From Saksenaea vasiformis B4078 (taxonomy: Eukaryota > Mucoromycota > Mucoromycetes > Mucorales > Saksenaeaceae), in the NCBI GenBank assembly GCA_000697055.1, contig JNDT01002392.1:124001-188000 (forward strand): a stretch of 64,000 nucleotides of DNA. Direction: 5' to 3'. Both the position numbers and the translations under genes were made by a program. A model generated the notes under the pieces. It did not search any database. It saw only the letters and a list, made by a program, of their open reading frames with translations, and was not told the DNA's origin. Within the stretch, counting starts at the first letter, position 1, and each line of letters begins with the position of its first letter. Positions 24,156-34,926 of the stretch are shown one piece after another.

Positions 24156-26301
24156 CTAGTATATAATTAAATGAAAACTATGATATTCATTGCAGTCTTT
24201 GCAGTAGGGATTAAATGAAGAATGCGTTGGCAGTATCTCTTCAAAAGTTTTTTTATTTTTCTTTTGCACAATCTCATATAGGCGGCGAGGTGAAATGCTT
24301 CTATTCCGTTTGCTGCTCTTGTGCTTGATTTTTGCAATTCTGGGTGGAACTTTTGGTGAACTTTGAATATCATAAAACGCAATTTCAGGTCTTAACCACC
24401 AATCTAGCCATCGTCCTGCGCTCGGAGAATTTGTACGAATAGCAGACACTGCATCGTCGGAAGTGTTTTGCCCGCTAATAGCGAACATGATACATGTTTA
24501 GATGTGACCTAGAATAATGGGGGGACGTGTTTGTACTAACCATCTCCGAAGGGTTCACGATACGACTCAATGCTGAACGTTTTCACGCTCTCCGTTTCAT
24601 CATCGGGCACTATTATGTCTTTTGTACTTATTTCGCGTATGTAAGGTTGCACTGATTTCTTTTCCAACTCTTCAATGCTACTTTTGTCGATACAATTATC
24701 ATGAACAACTAGATACACATGAACACCGTTGTAGAAGTACAAGCACTTCTCTATCGTAGCACAGGGTTCCAATCTGGTCGCATCGTTTTTATCGTATTCA
24801 TGCCCAAACGCGTGATATACTTACTCGATGTTCACACCCGAATTCCTGTCTTTGATTATGTTCCGACTGATCTTTTCACACTCGTTCTTGAATAGGTCTT
24901 CGTTCAGAGCTCGTCTAAATTGACCATTCTTATAGAAGGTCCATAACATGAAGGCGTTTATGACACACAAGTTAGGCGTTCTGTATAGATCCAACAGCCA
25001 GAACCCATTGCCAAGGCGGATTGGTAATCCCTCTCCGGTGTTCTTTATAAATTCCTCGTGATGCTTTTGGACCGAATATCTTAACGTGATCGCATAAATC
25101 GTTAGAACGTCTTCGTCATACTTTTCGACCATATTGACGAATAAGAAAATGGTCTTCCATTTCTGGTTTGACAATTGCCTTTGTTTGAAACAATTCGCTG
25201 AACTGATTGCTGAAAGTGACAAAAGCAAGCTTTTCATGTACTTTTCTGCATCGTCTTTTCCTGTGCGTTTCTTGTATACTTTTATAAACCCATTGCGTTG
25301 TGCATATGAAAAGTCCACAATTAGACCAGAAAATACGTTTGTAATCTTGATCGTTATCATCGTCAAATTGAACATCGTACGTCTCATATAACGCAAAGAA
25401 ATATGTAGCATAATGCAACGCTCTCAATCCTCCAAGTACTGCTCGAAAGATAATCGGATATCTTCCAAGTCCATGGAAGTACGTCGCAGTGCTGCATAAA
25501 TGGTTCTGCTTGTCGAGGCAATCATAGATTACATCTGTCACCATTGGGTTACTGAAGTCAATGTGCTTTTCAATACCAGGAGCACGGAAAGGAATGCAGA
25601 AGGCTCTGGGGTGAGTATTTCATGTGCCCGCTTAAATATCCTGGGTAGTCCTCTCCTAGCTTTTCGAAATCTTCGAATACGCCTTCGCGATTCTCTTTGA
25701 CCGTTTTAATCATCCCGTTCTTCGTCAATATGGCCCGGCGATAATAACGAACGCGTCCAAGTTGTAGTAGATGAGGATCTATTTCACGAACAGGCTTTGC
25801 TTCTCACGGTCTAGCTGTGCTTGTACCAACAACTAGCCCTAGAGCAATCTCTGATGGATGCGTCAATACTCTTTGCTCCAGCTCATCATATTTCTTCTGA
25901 GGAAGGTGTTGGTCTTCATACTGGTGGTGCGAATAAAACCCTTTATGACTTAATATGCCATAATATCCACCGAACGTGAATGCTACGCGAGCAGGGCAAT
26001 TGATATGCATCAATGGCTTTTTACAATGGTTGCAACCTTTTTCTGCTTGCTCTTCGATTGCTTTTAATTCACTTCGAGGTCTCATATGGACACATTTCTG
26101 GTTGATAATACGTTCATTGTTTATACATGCTAGTGCTCCCAAACAACGCTTGTACATAACTCTCCCACTCTTGGTCTTTCTACTGCTGCGTGTGTAGAGT
26201 TTCCATTCAATATATGTACGATATACAATGCCACCGCCTTCTCCAACCTCTGTGCGTCGTTTCTCTCTTACAAGGCAATCAATCCAGTGCGTCAATGACG
26301 T
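24156..26301 (-). pseudogene. Mutator-like (MULE) transposase relic with GCM1/WRKY-type zinc finger
   Basis: Read right to left, the segments follow one transposase. At 26295-25804 lies a zinc-finger region (KRCLGALAC, then a C..C pair, CNHCKKPLMHINCPA, and a final HKGFYSHHQ) of the WRKY-GCM1 type found in Mutator-like transposases. Around 25560-25110 lies HIDFSNPMVTDVIYDC and GRYPIIFRAVLGG. At 25350-24821 lies GLIVDFSYAQRNGFIKVY, a hallmark of these fungal elements. At 24488-24160 a segment with GRWLDWWLRPE follows, then TRAANGIEAFH in another frame. Several frame changes lack convincing introns (for example near 25340 and 24370), so the gene is probably broken. It sits between the two direct repeats. 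I could not define terminal inverted repeats or a target-site duplication. Confidence 0.6.
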
Positions 26302-26738
26302 TTTTCGGCTGCGTTTGATTATTTGCCAGTGGTCATTTTGTTAAGTCGCGTAATGTATGCAATGAGCATTCCAGGTACGACTTACAGTTCAGTACCTGCA
26401 ATGTTTATGTGTTCAAGGAAGTGACGGTCCTTCACTCCGGGCAACTCACGTCTAACAACGTCCTCAAAGATACCATATTTGGAAAGAGTTGCCTTATATT
26501 ACCTACCTATCGCGGCCTAAACTCGATTTTTCACCAAAAATCTCACACCCCTTTATTCAAGTGAGCCCAGTCAATCATGGCGTGATGTGCAAGGTAGTAC
26601 GTAGAGAGACATTCAAAGTGGAGAGTATAGATATGATTGGTCGGCTGCATCACACCCAAATCTTTCCATAAGAAGCTGCGACACCTGTTTTTGTTGTTTC
26701 CTCATTTTCACAAAGGCTTGAACTAGTTGCATTCTGTC

Positions 26739-27170
26739 ATGCCATATGAATCATACGGATTAGAAATGAAGATCCTTGCTATGCAACGCTGGGTAGACTT
26801 GCGACTGTTTATCCTGGTATTAGCTGCTGCTGAGGGTCGAGGTTTTCGTTCATACATAAATCGTCGAGATTCCAGAAAGGATTTGATAGGGGTGTTGACT
26901 CAGTACCGTAACCATCCTCTCTTCAGTCAAGGAGCAAGGTTCCCAGCCGAAGGTGTTTATCTTAACCTTGGGCAGGATAACTGGGTTAACCAAACGGCGG
27001 GGTTAATGAAACTTTTGGACGATCACGAAGACGCTGACAAAGCGAAACCAGATGTCGCCGAACGGTACTATACGCTTTTACGCAAGTGTTTCCTACACGT
27101 TGCTGACTCCACGGGAAAGTACGATCGAGAGACATTTGAATCGAAGTTCAAGCTCGTTTGGAAGGATTAG
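26739..27170 (+). CDS. 143-aa ORF of unknown function, copy B
   Basis: Intact open frame paralogous to 22888-23319, again 143 aa, starting MPYESYGLEMKILAMQRW and ending FKLVWKD. The PAEGVYLNLGQDNW motif and the last ~20 residues are nearly unchanged, while charged positions in the middle differ. Equal length without frameshift, despite decay of the adjacent gag-like sequence, suggests past selection on the protein. Function and family are unknown. The ATG was chosen because it matches copy A. Confidence 0.5.
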   Translation: MPYESYGLEMKILAMQRWVDLRLFILVLAAAEGRGFRSYINRRDSRKDLIGVLTQYRNHPLFSQGARFPAEGVYLNLGQDNWVNQTAGLMKLLDDHEDADKAKPDVAERYYTLLRKCFLHVADSTGKYDRETFESKFKLVWKD

Positions 27171-27223
27171 ATGCTTTTCCCCTCAATTCCTGTATCCCAT
27201 TCTTTCGCTTGAATACCTTAAAC

Positions 27224-28110
27224 ATGAACCAAAACGTTGAAACTATCCAATCGCCTCTCTTTGGCACTAGTTCCCTCGGAGAGAGTGCACCTTTACATTA
27301 AGAAACCGAAGTTGCTGAAGTTCATGGAAGACACTGTGATGGCTAACCGTGAACAGTAGGAACCGCCGGTGATAGACCTGGAGAAATTCAAAGAAATGCT
27401 CTACCGCAACAAGAAAGCTGCATCTGACCGGTTTCTGCAAACCTTGGCAGATTCCTCCATCAGTTCTGTGACCAGAAACCAAGCTCAGTGAGATTAGGAA
27501 GCAGCAAAGTCCGTCTGAAAACAATACGTTGAAGCCGGAGCGGCACAAGGAGACACGGATGAAGCACTTGTAGCAATGCCGGCCGAGAGCTCGACGTTGG
27601 TGCCGGAGAAAATGTCAGCTTTCGAGATAAAAGGTGACCTCATCCATGATGACGAGAAAAAGATCCACAACTCAGTCCGCTCATTTATTTGCGCGTTTGA
27701 GGCACAATTACGGGTTTACAACCTGGTTCCTCTGGATAACCATTGGGAGCACCTTTTCTGCCTTACCTGTGACGATACTCAAATACAATGGTTTTCACGT
27801 ACTCTGACAGACCGCGGATTAAAATGACATCAAGTATGTGCACGACTAGAAGCAGTGTGGCAGCCAATTCTATATACGGCGAAAAAAGGATGAATACCTG
27901 TACCTGTCACAACAGCCTGATGAGACCATCTGTCTGTTCCTCACTCGATACTGAGAGGTCTCCTATGAGGCCAAACTAGTCAATGATCAGGAATTTGTCT
28001 ATAACTTTGTCTGCTCGCTCCTTCGGTCGGTCGAAATCAGGGAACAGTCAGCATTGACCAACCACTATAGGAGGATTAGATGCTTTTCCTCTTTTCTTAT
28101 CTATAATCGT
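27224..28110 (+). pseudogene. Decayed retrotransposon gag-like sequence, copy B
   Basis: An ATG-initiated frame (MNQNVETIQSPLFGTSS) stops after 25 codons, and several frameshifts and stops follow. The conserved middle piece (VRSFICAFEAQLRVYNLVP, DNHWEHLFCLTCDDTQIQWF) matches copy A. It ends with the same ACCACTATAGGAGGATTAGA tail. No polymerase domain is present, so it is a dead fragment. Confidence 0.4.
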
Positions 28111-28189
28111 CTACTGTGCGCTGCTATAATCTCATATACGTTGAGGTAGAAACTATGGCGTTCGCTGCAATCCTTACAGTGGCGATTAA

Positions 28190-29516
28190 ACGAAATTTTT
28201 TATCTGTTTGTCGATTTCACTGATAAAAATTAAGGAACGTATAAAAGTGCTTCATATAAGCTACCGTTGTTCTACAAATGCTTTTTTGATTAATCGCAAT
28301 ATGGCATCGTGATGTTGTTTACAAAGTATGATCCACCTCCTGAAAATTTTGACCTGGAAACCTTCCTTTCAATCGCAGGTGCTGGATACGAGAGGCGTAA
28401 TCGAATGCTAGCTGAGACCCATGTTGATTCGATAGCGTTCATCATACCAGGATCTTTGATACCCGTGCATGAAGAAAGCGAACGTTATGATCAATGAGCT
28501 TAGTGCAAATTTAGAGTTTGGCAGGGCTACAGCATAAAGCGAAGCCATACAATAGAATATGCTTCTGATTCGCGCCACCTAAAGACAAAGGATGGTAACG
28601 CTGTAAGCGTGGTGGCACATCTAACACACTTACACGTTGGTTCTAAGCTACGGACACCTGCCACGAGGTAATTCTGTCCTTTTCCAGGCACTAAAGTCGG
28701 CCTGGCGGCCAATGATGCCGCGTGTAATCCCAAGCATCTATAAAGGGTGTCGCTGAAGTGTAACGTCACGATGGATGCTCGTTTGGCTGCGTTACTGATT
28801 ATGGCTCGGAAAACACTTGAAAATCCCAGTAAGCCAAAAAAAAAAAAAAAAAAAGTTTAGGAACTACGTATTATCAGCATGAGATTTTTGAAACCTCCTG
28901 AATTGTCATGCTGGGGTTCGATGGAATTGCTTATGGGTAATACAATAGCGATGGAATTGCGAATTTGCACATGAATGTGAGCTTATAATTTCTAGAACAA
29001 GGTGAACCTAGAGTAACGTTCTTTTGTCTCGATGGATGGAGGATGGTTAGGAAGTGGCGAAGTCTAACTTTAGCGTTTAGCCGCGCTAACAGGGTCTGCT
29101 GGATTACATCAGGATAGAAGGTCTACAAAGCTTCCCTACGCAATGGCATGAAGTGTTTCTACAGATGTCCCTTGCGGGTGAGGAAAAGGAATTCCATCAG
29201 ATGCTAAAGAACACTTAGCCCGTTTAAAACACCTTCTCGTCTGACGCCAGATACAGTTGAGATTGCCCAAAGCTGGCATGTGTTCATTGTACCACGTTCG
29301 TCAGGCTTTTAAGGAAAAAGACATTTACCACCTGCGTCTGTAGATCATAAAAATTATGGACGTAAATTTCCACCAATCACAACATGTACAAGGCAGAATG
29401 TCTTATTAGTGGCCATTATTGCGCCATTTGTCGGATTTAAAGAACAACATCCCCCACTTGAACATTGCTCTTTTTATGTTTCTCTTACTTCTTTCTGTAA
29501 TCGGATAGAAAAAACA
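28190..29516. other. Spacer upstream of Met30-like gene, with an A-tract
   Basis: About 1.3 kb. A run of 19-20 A at about 28837-28854 follows a moderately GC-rich 300-base stretch, which might be the tail of a short retroposon, but no A/B boxes or target duplication were identified. A 62-codon frame at 28309 has no recognisable family. The last 100 bases lead into the Met30-like ATG. Confidence 0.4.
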
Positions 29517-31090
29517 ATGACGGATAAAAAACCGTTCTGCCCCCGCCATTTACCTGAACTTGCCAAAACACGAGCCGATGAATTTCATCCGCTTGATACG
29601 TTGGAAAAGGTAAAAACGTCTTTACTCTATGATTGGATGTATATTAAACCCCGACAAAGGAGTTGGATAAGATTCCTCCGGCGGATCGACAGCCCATTGC
29701 TCACATTTGGTCGGTGTTTCGTTCTGCGCCTGCACCACAGCGGATGATGATTCTCCAAGGGTTGTTATCAACTTGTTGTAGTTCTCAGCTTTCATTTTTA
29801 TCCGACGCATTACCACCTTTATTACGAATCGATTTCACCGTGATACTACCGCCTGAATTATGTATCCGAATTTTCACTTATCTCGACGCCCAATCCCTTT
29901 GCGCCGCAGCTCAGGTCAGCCGACGGTGGAAAAGTTTCGCAGATGATGATATATTATGGCACCGAATGTGCGAGCAACATATCGACCGGAAATGTACTAA
30001 ATGTGGCTGGGGACTTCCCTTGCTTAACCGAAAACGCCGTTACGTCCGTGAGGAGACGGAAGTCCCTGAAGGGCCTGCTAAAAAGATCCGCCCGTGGAAA
30101 GATGTTTACAGTGAGCGGCTGGTAATCGAACGTAACTGGCGACGAAATACAGGTGTGCGAAGAGTGATTCTGCCATCACGGAAGGACCGGACAACGGTCC
30201 GATGTCTCCAGTTTTGCGACATCCAGAATATCCTGATTGGTGGCCTCACAGATGGAACCGTGCTCGTGAGTGATCTATGTGGCAAACACCAACGCTTTCT
30301 TCGTCATCAAGAGCACCCTCAACGAGCGATTGAGACGCTCCAGTTTGATGAGACAAAACTTGTGACAGGGTCGGCCGACCATACCTTAAAGATTTGGAAC
30401 TATCACACAGGAGAGTGTATTCGTACCCTCCGTGGTCATACAGCTGCTGTAACGCACTTACACTTTAACTCGAGAACGCTTGTCAGTGCCTCTGCCGATC
30501 GTACGCTCCGTGTCTGGAATTTCCAAGCGGCCGAGTGTTATGCCCTTTATGGTCACACAGATACTGTCAACCATGTCCGCCTACTGGCACCTGATCAAGC
30601 TGTTTCGTGCAGTGCGGATGCTTCTGTGCGTCTGTGGAACCTCACCCAACGTACCTGTGTTCGTGTATTCCAAGGTCATACGGATTCTGTCCAAGTAGCC
30701 GTTCCAAGTATGCCAGGATTTCTTCATCGCTTTGGCCAATCTGTCAGTACCGCCACACCTGTCGTCATTTCCGGGTCGCTTGATAAGACCCTCAGAGTAT
30801 GGGACCTCGACAATAACGAACAACCATGTCTCGAAACCTTGTTTGGCCACACACACGGTATCACTACCTTGGACTACGATAAACTACGACTCGTCTCAGG
30901 CTCTCGCGATGGTATTCTCAAACTATGGGATATCGAAAGAGGTACACCATTGCACACACTCCAAGCGCACAAAGCACCTGTGACAGCGGTTGCACTAAGT
31001 GACACCAAAATCATCAGCACTTCGGAAGATGCAGATATTGTCATTTGGGACTATGCAGCCTCCAGAAACACATCAAGGTTTCATGCCTGA
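29517..31090 (+). CDS. MET30: F-box/WD40 ubiquitin-ligase substrate receptor, Met30/SCON-2 type
   Basis: Two exons (29517-29609, 29660-31090) encode 507 aa. The N-terminus has the Met30/SCON-2 signature: KPFCPRHLPEL, then PPADRQPIAHIWSVF and LQGLLSTCC, which form the dimerisation region. The F-box follows (LPPELCIRIFTYLDAQSLCAAAQVSRRW), then the diagnostic WHRMCEQHIDRKCTKCGWGLPLL linker and about seven WD40 repeats ending with GSADHTLKIW-like blades. In yeast and Neurospora this protein is the receptor of an SCF ligase that switches off the sulfur-assimilation activator (Met4/CYS-3) when sulfur is ample, and it also acts in cadmium response and the cell cycle. Orthology rests on the N-terminal and linker motifs, not only on WD repeats. 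The next gene, Tim9, follows on the same strand and seems unrelated. Confidence 0.92.
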
Positions 31091-31662
31091 CAGTGAGGTT
31101 CGACACCTCGTGTTTTTTGAGTGTAACAATAGAAAAGAGCTATCAGAATAATAATGCTTATGCTGACCTCTTTTGTACCAAAGACTTTTTCTGACGGTAC
31201 CCAACTTAGTGTGAGAGTGATTCACTAACGTTCGCTTGATCGAGCATTTTTAAAAATGTCGTATCTGACATGAACACCTGCCTTCTTGTGGTGCAATTTG
31301 CACAGATCGCTATATAGAAAACAAAACTTCCATATATCCAGATAATAGAACACCTTCCTTAAATGGTATCCTTAGACCTGTCTTCACTTCATGCGTCTTT
31401 CTGCAAGGCATTCGTGATTGACCAGGTCGTAGAACCATTGTGTGTCACCATATGAAGTACAAAGCACCTGTGCATCCAGTGTACGCGCTGATATCCAAGG
31501 TGCAGTACAAGGACGGACAATCGTGACCTCAGAGCTTTTCGTCTCACAAAAATTGCCGACAATTCATTGGCTGGTCCCCCCTCCCGCGAGACGAAGCAGT
31601 CCCATAAACACAAAAAAGCCAACTTCGTGCATGTGTGTTTTTTTCACTTTACGTTTTGCAGC
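31091..31662. other. Spacer between Met30-like gene and TIM9
   Basis: About 570 bases holding the Met30-like 3' region and the TIM9 promoter. The last ~50 bases before the TIM9 ATG are T-rich. Nothing else is recognised. Confidence 0.5.
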
Positions 31663-32129
31663 ATGGACTTTTCGCGCTTTAACCAGGCTGAACAGGCCCA
31701 GATCGCGGCCATGATTGAGCATAAGCAGGTACCAATTCACGTCATACCATGACATGGCGATACGAGACATTCAACGGTGTTTGTGAGTAGATGAAGGACT
31801 TCCTGCGACTTTACAGCAGCCTCGTCCAGCGTTGCTTCGATGACTGTGCCAACGATTTCACCACCAAATCCTTGACTGGAAAGGAGGTAAAAAAAATAAA
31901 TAAATAAGGAAGCGCAATAGAATGCAACAACGGTTTGACATTGTGGTTTATTTTATTTCGCAGGAGGGCTGTGTGAACAAGTGCGCTGATAAGTTCTTGA
32001 AGCATTCTGAACGCGTTGGCGCCCGTTTCGCTGAATTGAGTCAGACCGTAAGTTCTTCATGGTGACAATTTGTTTAAGGCTGCTTGTTGACACCTACTCG
32101 TGTAGATGACACCCCCTGGATCTCAGTAA
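31663..32129 (+). CDS. TIM9: Small mitochondrial intermembrane-space chaperone Tim9
   Basis: Four small exons (31663-31728, 31791-31886, 31964-32047, 32106-32129) encode 89 aa. The twin CX3C motifs CFDDC and CVNKC are placed as in small TIM proteins, and the flanking sequence ([29 protein letters not shown]) is that of Tim9. With Tim10 it forms a hexamer that carries hydrophobic precursors across the intermembrane space; the cysteines form two intramolecular disulfides after Mia40-dependent import. The last exon has only seven coding codons (MTPPGSQ). The gene converges on the gp78-like ligase gene. Confidence 0.93.
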
Positions 32130-32572
32130 AGGAGAAGGATAGGAAAAAAAAACACCAAAGATGCACACTTGAAAAAAAAAACCCATCGCCTAGACGATTA
32201 GAATTTTTCTTTGTTCTGGTTGCAGTTGCCATAAAGTATATATATATATGTATGTAAAACGAGACCAGAGTCGGTTTTGGGGAGGGAAAGAAAAACGGTG
32301 GAAATGGGTTGCGTGTACGTGTATATATGTAGTGTAGTCATGAAGGCATGTTTCTTTGTCGCGACGCAGTTTAGACAAGGGAATAAGTTGAAACGCTCCA
32401 GGCGAAGAGAGAATGGCTAAATGATAAACGGTTGCTACAGAATGATGCTTTATGATCGCAAGGTATTATTCTGTGCACACGGCCTTGAAGGGTCTATCTC
32501 GAGGATTAGTCCATCCATCGCCAGTGTGTAATAACAAACAGAATGTTATCTTTTTTTTTTTTTTTTTTTTAC

Positions 32573-34144
32573 CTAGGGGTGTTTGTTCTTTTGGTGGTGG
32601 TGAAAGAGATCGACGACATGTAGGACACGTCGGTTTTGATACATGGTGTTGAATCCATGAATGAAGACAATGTCTGGATAGGATGAGTTTTGTTTACGTT
32701 TCTTTTTCTTCAAGAATCCACTTACAGATGAAAAAGATGGCCACATGCCAGTTTCTTCGCCGTCTTCATTTTATCTCTACATATTGCACAATCGTCGTTG
32801 TGTATGGATAACTCAGCCGGTGTCGCATCCACATATCTGGATAAAATTCTGGTCAAACAAACCGATCGTTCCACCATGGTAAAGCTTGTATTACCTGTTT
32901 CTGACATAAGACATGGCGCGCCAACGTTCACGGTGAATCAAAATTTTGTTGTGCAAGTTTTTCAATACACTGCGGACGTTAAGAAACAGAACAATGTCGA
33001 CCAAACCAAAGGATATGCCGTGCATCCACTAGACCAAAAATACATTGGTTTCTTTTTCTGGTATATTTGGATTACCATAAGTTGGAGGTACTGTAACAGC
33101 GTACAGCCGAGGATTAACATGTCAGCGCCGAGTTCGGTATAATAGTTGATGATTCGTTTGTTTTCAAATCCGTTTTCGCGCCATTGATCCAGCAGATGGG
33201 CAAAGTACTTCATCATGACTTGCGTTGTATCAAGGGCCACAGGCAGAAACTGTTTTTTTAAAGCATGAGTACAGGTAACTACCAACTTCGCTTTTTCTTT
33301 TTTCTTTAAACTTATTTACCTCGAGCGTGAGAAATGTTAGCGAAGTCGGGAACAAATAGACGCTGCCAATATACCACAGGATATTACATCCAAAAATGAC
33401 ACATAGTAATCCAGAGATCTTGTAATAATTTTTTGGTGATGCAAATGACATTGTCGCCAACTATGATTCCCTTATTAGCTTATCAAATAAAAAGAAATAG
33501 GGAACTTACATTATCAAAACGATCTCTACTAAGCAAACTGAAGATGCGCAGGAATCCCAGCAGACCAATCCATAAAGACAATCGTAAAATATGTCTCCAG
33601 ACGGGATCCATCACTGCACCAATAAATATAACCTTGAACAACAAGAAATTAAGCATTCTGTCATACATATGCTACAAAGGGAGAGAGAGAGAGAAGTTAA
33701 TATTTTCCTGGAAATCTAAAATGGGGTTCGGTCACCTGGCTTTCGATGGGCCATAATTCACCAAAGAAGAGATTGATAATGACTCTGCTGAACAGAACAG
33801 CACAACAAATAGCCATATTGACATGAATCTGCTTTATGCTTAACATGAAGCGCTCATGAGAAAGGAGTAGATCTTACCAACAGACTTAATTTGTGTGATT
33901 CAACATGAGAGAAGAAGGCAGAGACATAGCCGGTGCATGGAAGTTGCTGATCATAGATGCTGGAAGGTGTTTGAATAGGTTCGCGTAAAATCCGTAAAGA
34001 AAGGTCCAGATCAGATGATGTGTCGTAGCATTCGTTCACGTTTTTCAATAGATCCGACTGTAGAAAAGATAAAAGAGACACACTGAATGCCACTGAAAAG
34101 GTGATGATGGAAGCGAAAGCATACGTCGGAATATCGCACCGCAT
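32573..34144 (-). CDS. gp78/AMFR-like ER membrane RING-type E3 ubiquitin ligase
   Basis: Exons in order: 34144-33878, 33828-33736, 33671-33510, 33460-33320, 33249-33076, 33028-32895, 32848-32726, 32673 to at least 32573; all junctions keep phase. The N-terminal ~300 residues are several hydrophobic segments (LLFKVIFIGAVMD, WIGLLGFLRIFSLLSRDRFDN, ISGLLCVIFGCNILWYIG). The RING follows RYVDATPAELSIHNDDCAIC, an arrangement typical of gp78/AMFR and close to Hrd1: CAIC, CGHLFH, CLHSW, CPTC. Such ligases mark misfolded ER proteins for degradation. The 3' end is unsure: after PPPKEQTPL the sequence runs into a 20-base A-tract with a possible GT donor. Reading on gives a Lys-rich tail and a stop at 32466-32468; splicing on would need an exon I cannot identify. 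The CUE and VCP-binding tail of animal gp78 was not found. Confidence 0.85.
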
Positions 34145-34926
34145 TCAAGCAAAAAGGAAACAATAGAATCAAAGAAAAAAAATATATATATACTCGGGCT
34201 TTTTTTTTTCAACACTTATGCCCCAAAAAGGGGTAAGGAGGGGAAAGGAACCTTCAGACAGCCACTGGTCCGTCGCCCGCCTATTTGTGCCCCACGTGAG
34301 GTTATGGGGAACCCTATGGTGCACCACACAGAAAAGGAGCCCAGCACCAATATGGGAAAGCTGCAGAGACGTACCCTTACCTTGGTGATGCATGGTTTCT
34401 GTAAGAAATTGATATAGGAAGTGACAACAAACCTAAATATGTCGATCAGAAAACATGGCTCAAAGTCCGTATTTTGCTCAGCTAAGTGTCGCGCCGTACG
34501 ACTTGCCGTGATACATACGAATGGGCTACGAGACAATAGACTTAGTCAGCGAAAAACCATAAAAATTTGCCTATTGGTCGTAGCTTTCTGAAGATGATAC
34601 GCCATCTTGCAGATGGGATCGCTAAAAGCGCAATGATGAAAAAGATGCTTGTTTGAAAACTGTTGGTCCGCAAGGTATTATTATTATTCCTAGAGTAGAA
34701 AGATGGTTCCAGGGTATATAAAGTTTATTGGTCGCTGCTTAACATCATCGCAATATATTTTGATTAGTTGTAACACTTAAAAAAGATAAAGCCGTCTATG
34801 CGTCCGAAGGAAACCACCACGCACAACGTGCAACGCAGATAAAATTCGGAGAAAACCATCTTCCATGGAAGCAAAAAAAAAAAAAAAAAAAAATTAAGGG
34901 GAGACGTTGTATTGGATTCATTCATT
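34145..34926. other. Spacer between gp78-like gene and formin
   Basis: About 780 bases. The part at 34200-34400 is more GC-rich than its surroundings and has a perfect short hairpin (GCCCC-AAAAA-GGGG near 34219-34232) beside a T-run, but no known RNA family is recognised. A 20-base A-run lies at about 34873-34892. Confidence 0.4.

Larger units (their letters stand above)
22700..24200 (+). repeat. Transposon-derived direct duplication, copy A
   Basis: This ~1.5-kb segment matches 26570-28185 in the same order and orientation. Shared parts include the 5' flank (GAGTATAGATATGATTGGT), the 143-aa ORF, the start of the gag-like relic and the tail (CAACCACTATAGGAGGATTAGA). Copy A lacks internal pieces present in copy B around 27315-27370. 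Boundaries were set by eye and may be off by tens of bases. Confidence 0.75.
26570..28185 (+). repeat. Transposon-derived direct duplication, copy B
   Basis: Second copy of the segment at 22700-24200, about 1.6 kb, same orientation, 3.9 kb downstream. Identity is high through the 143-aa ORF and its 3' flank (GATTAGATGCTTTTCCCCTC). It contains additional gag-like sequence absent from copy A, so copy A carries a deletion or B an insertion. Limits are approximate. Confidence 0.75.
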
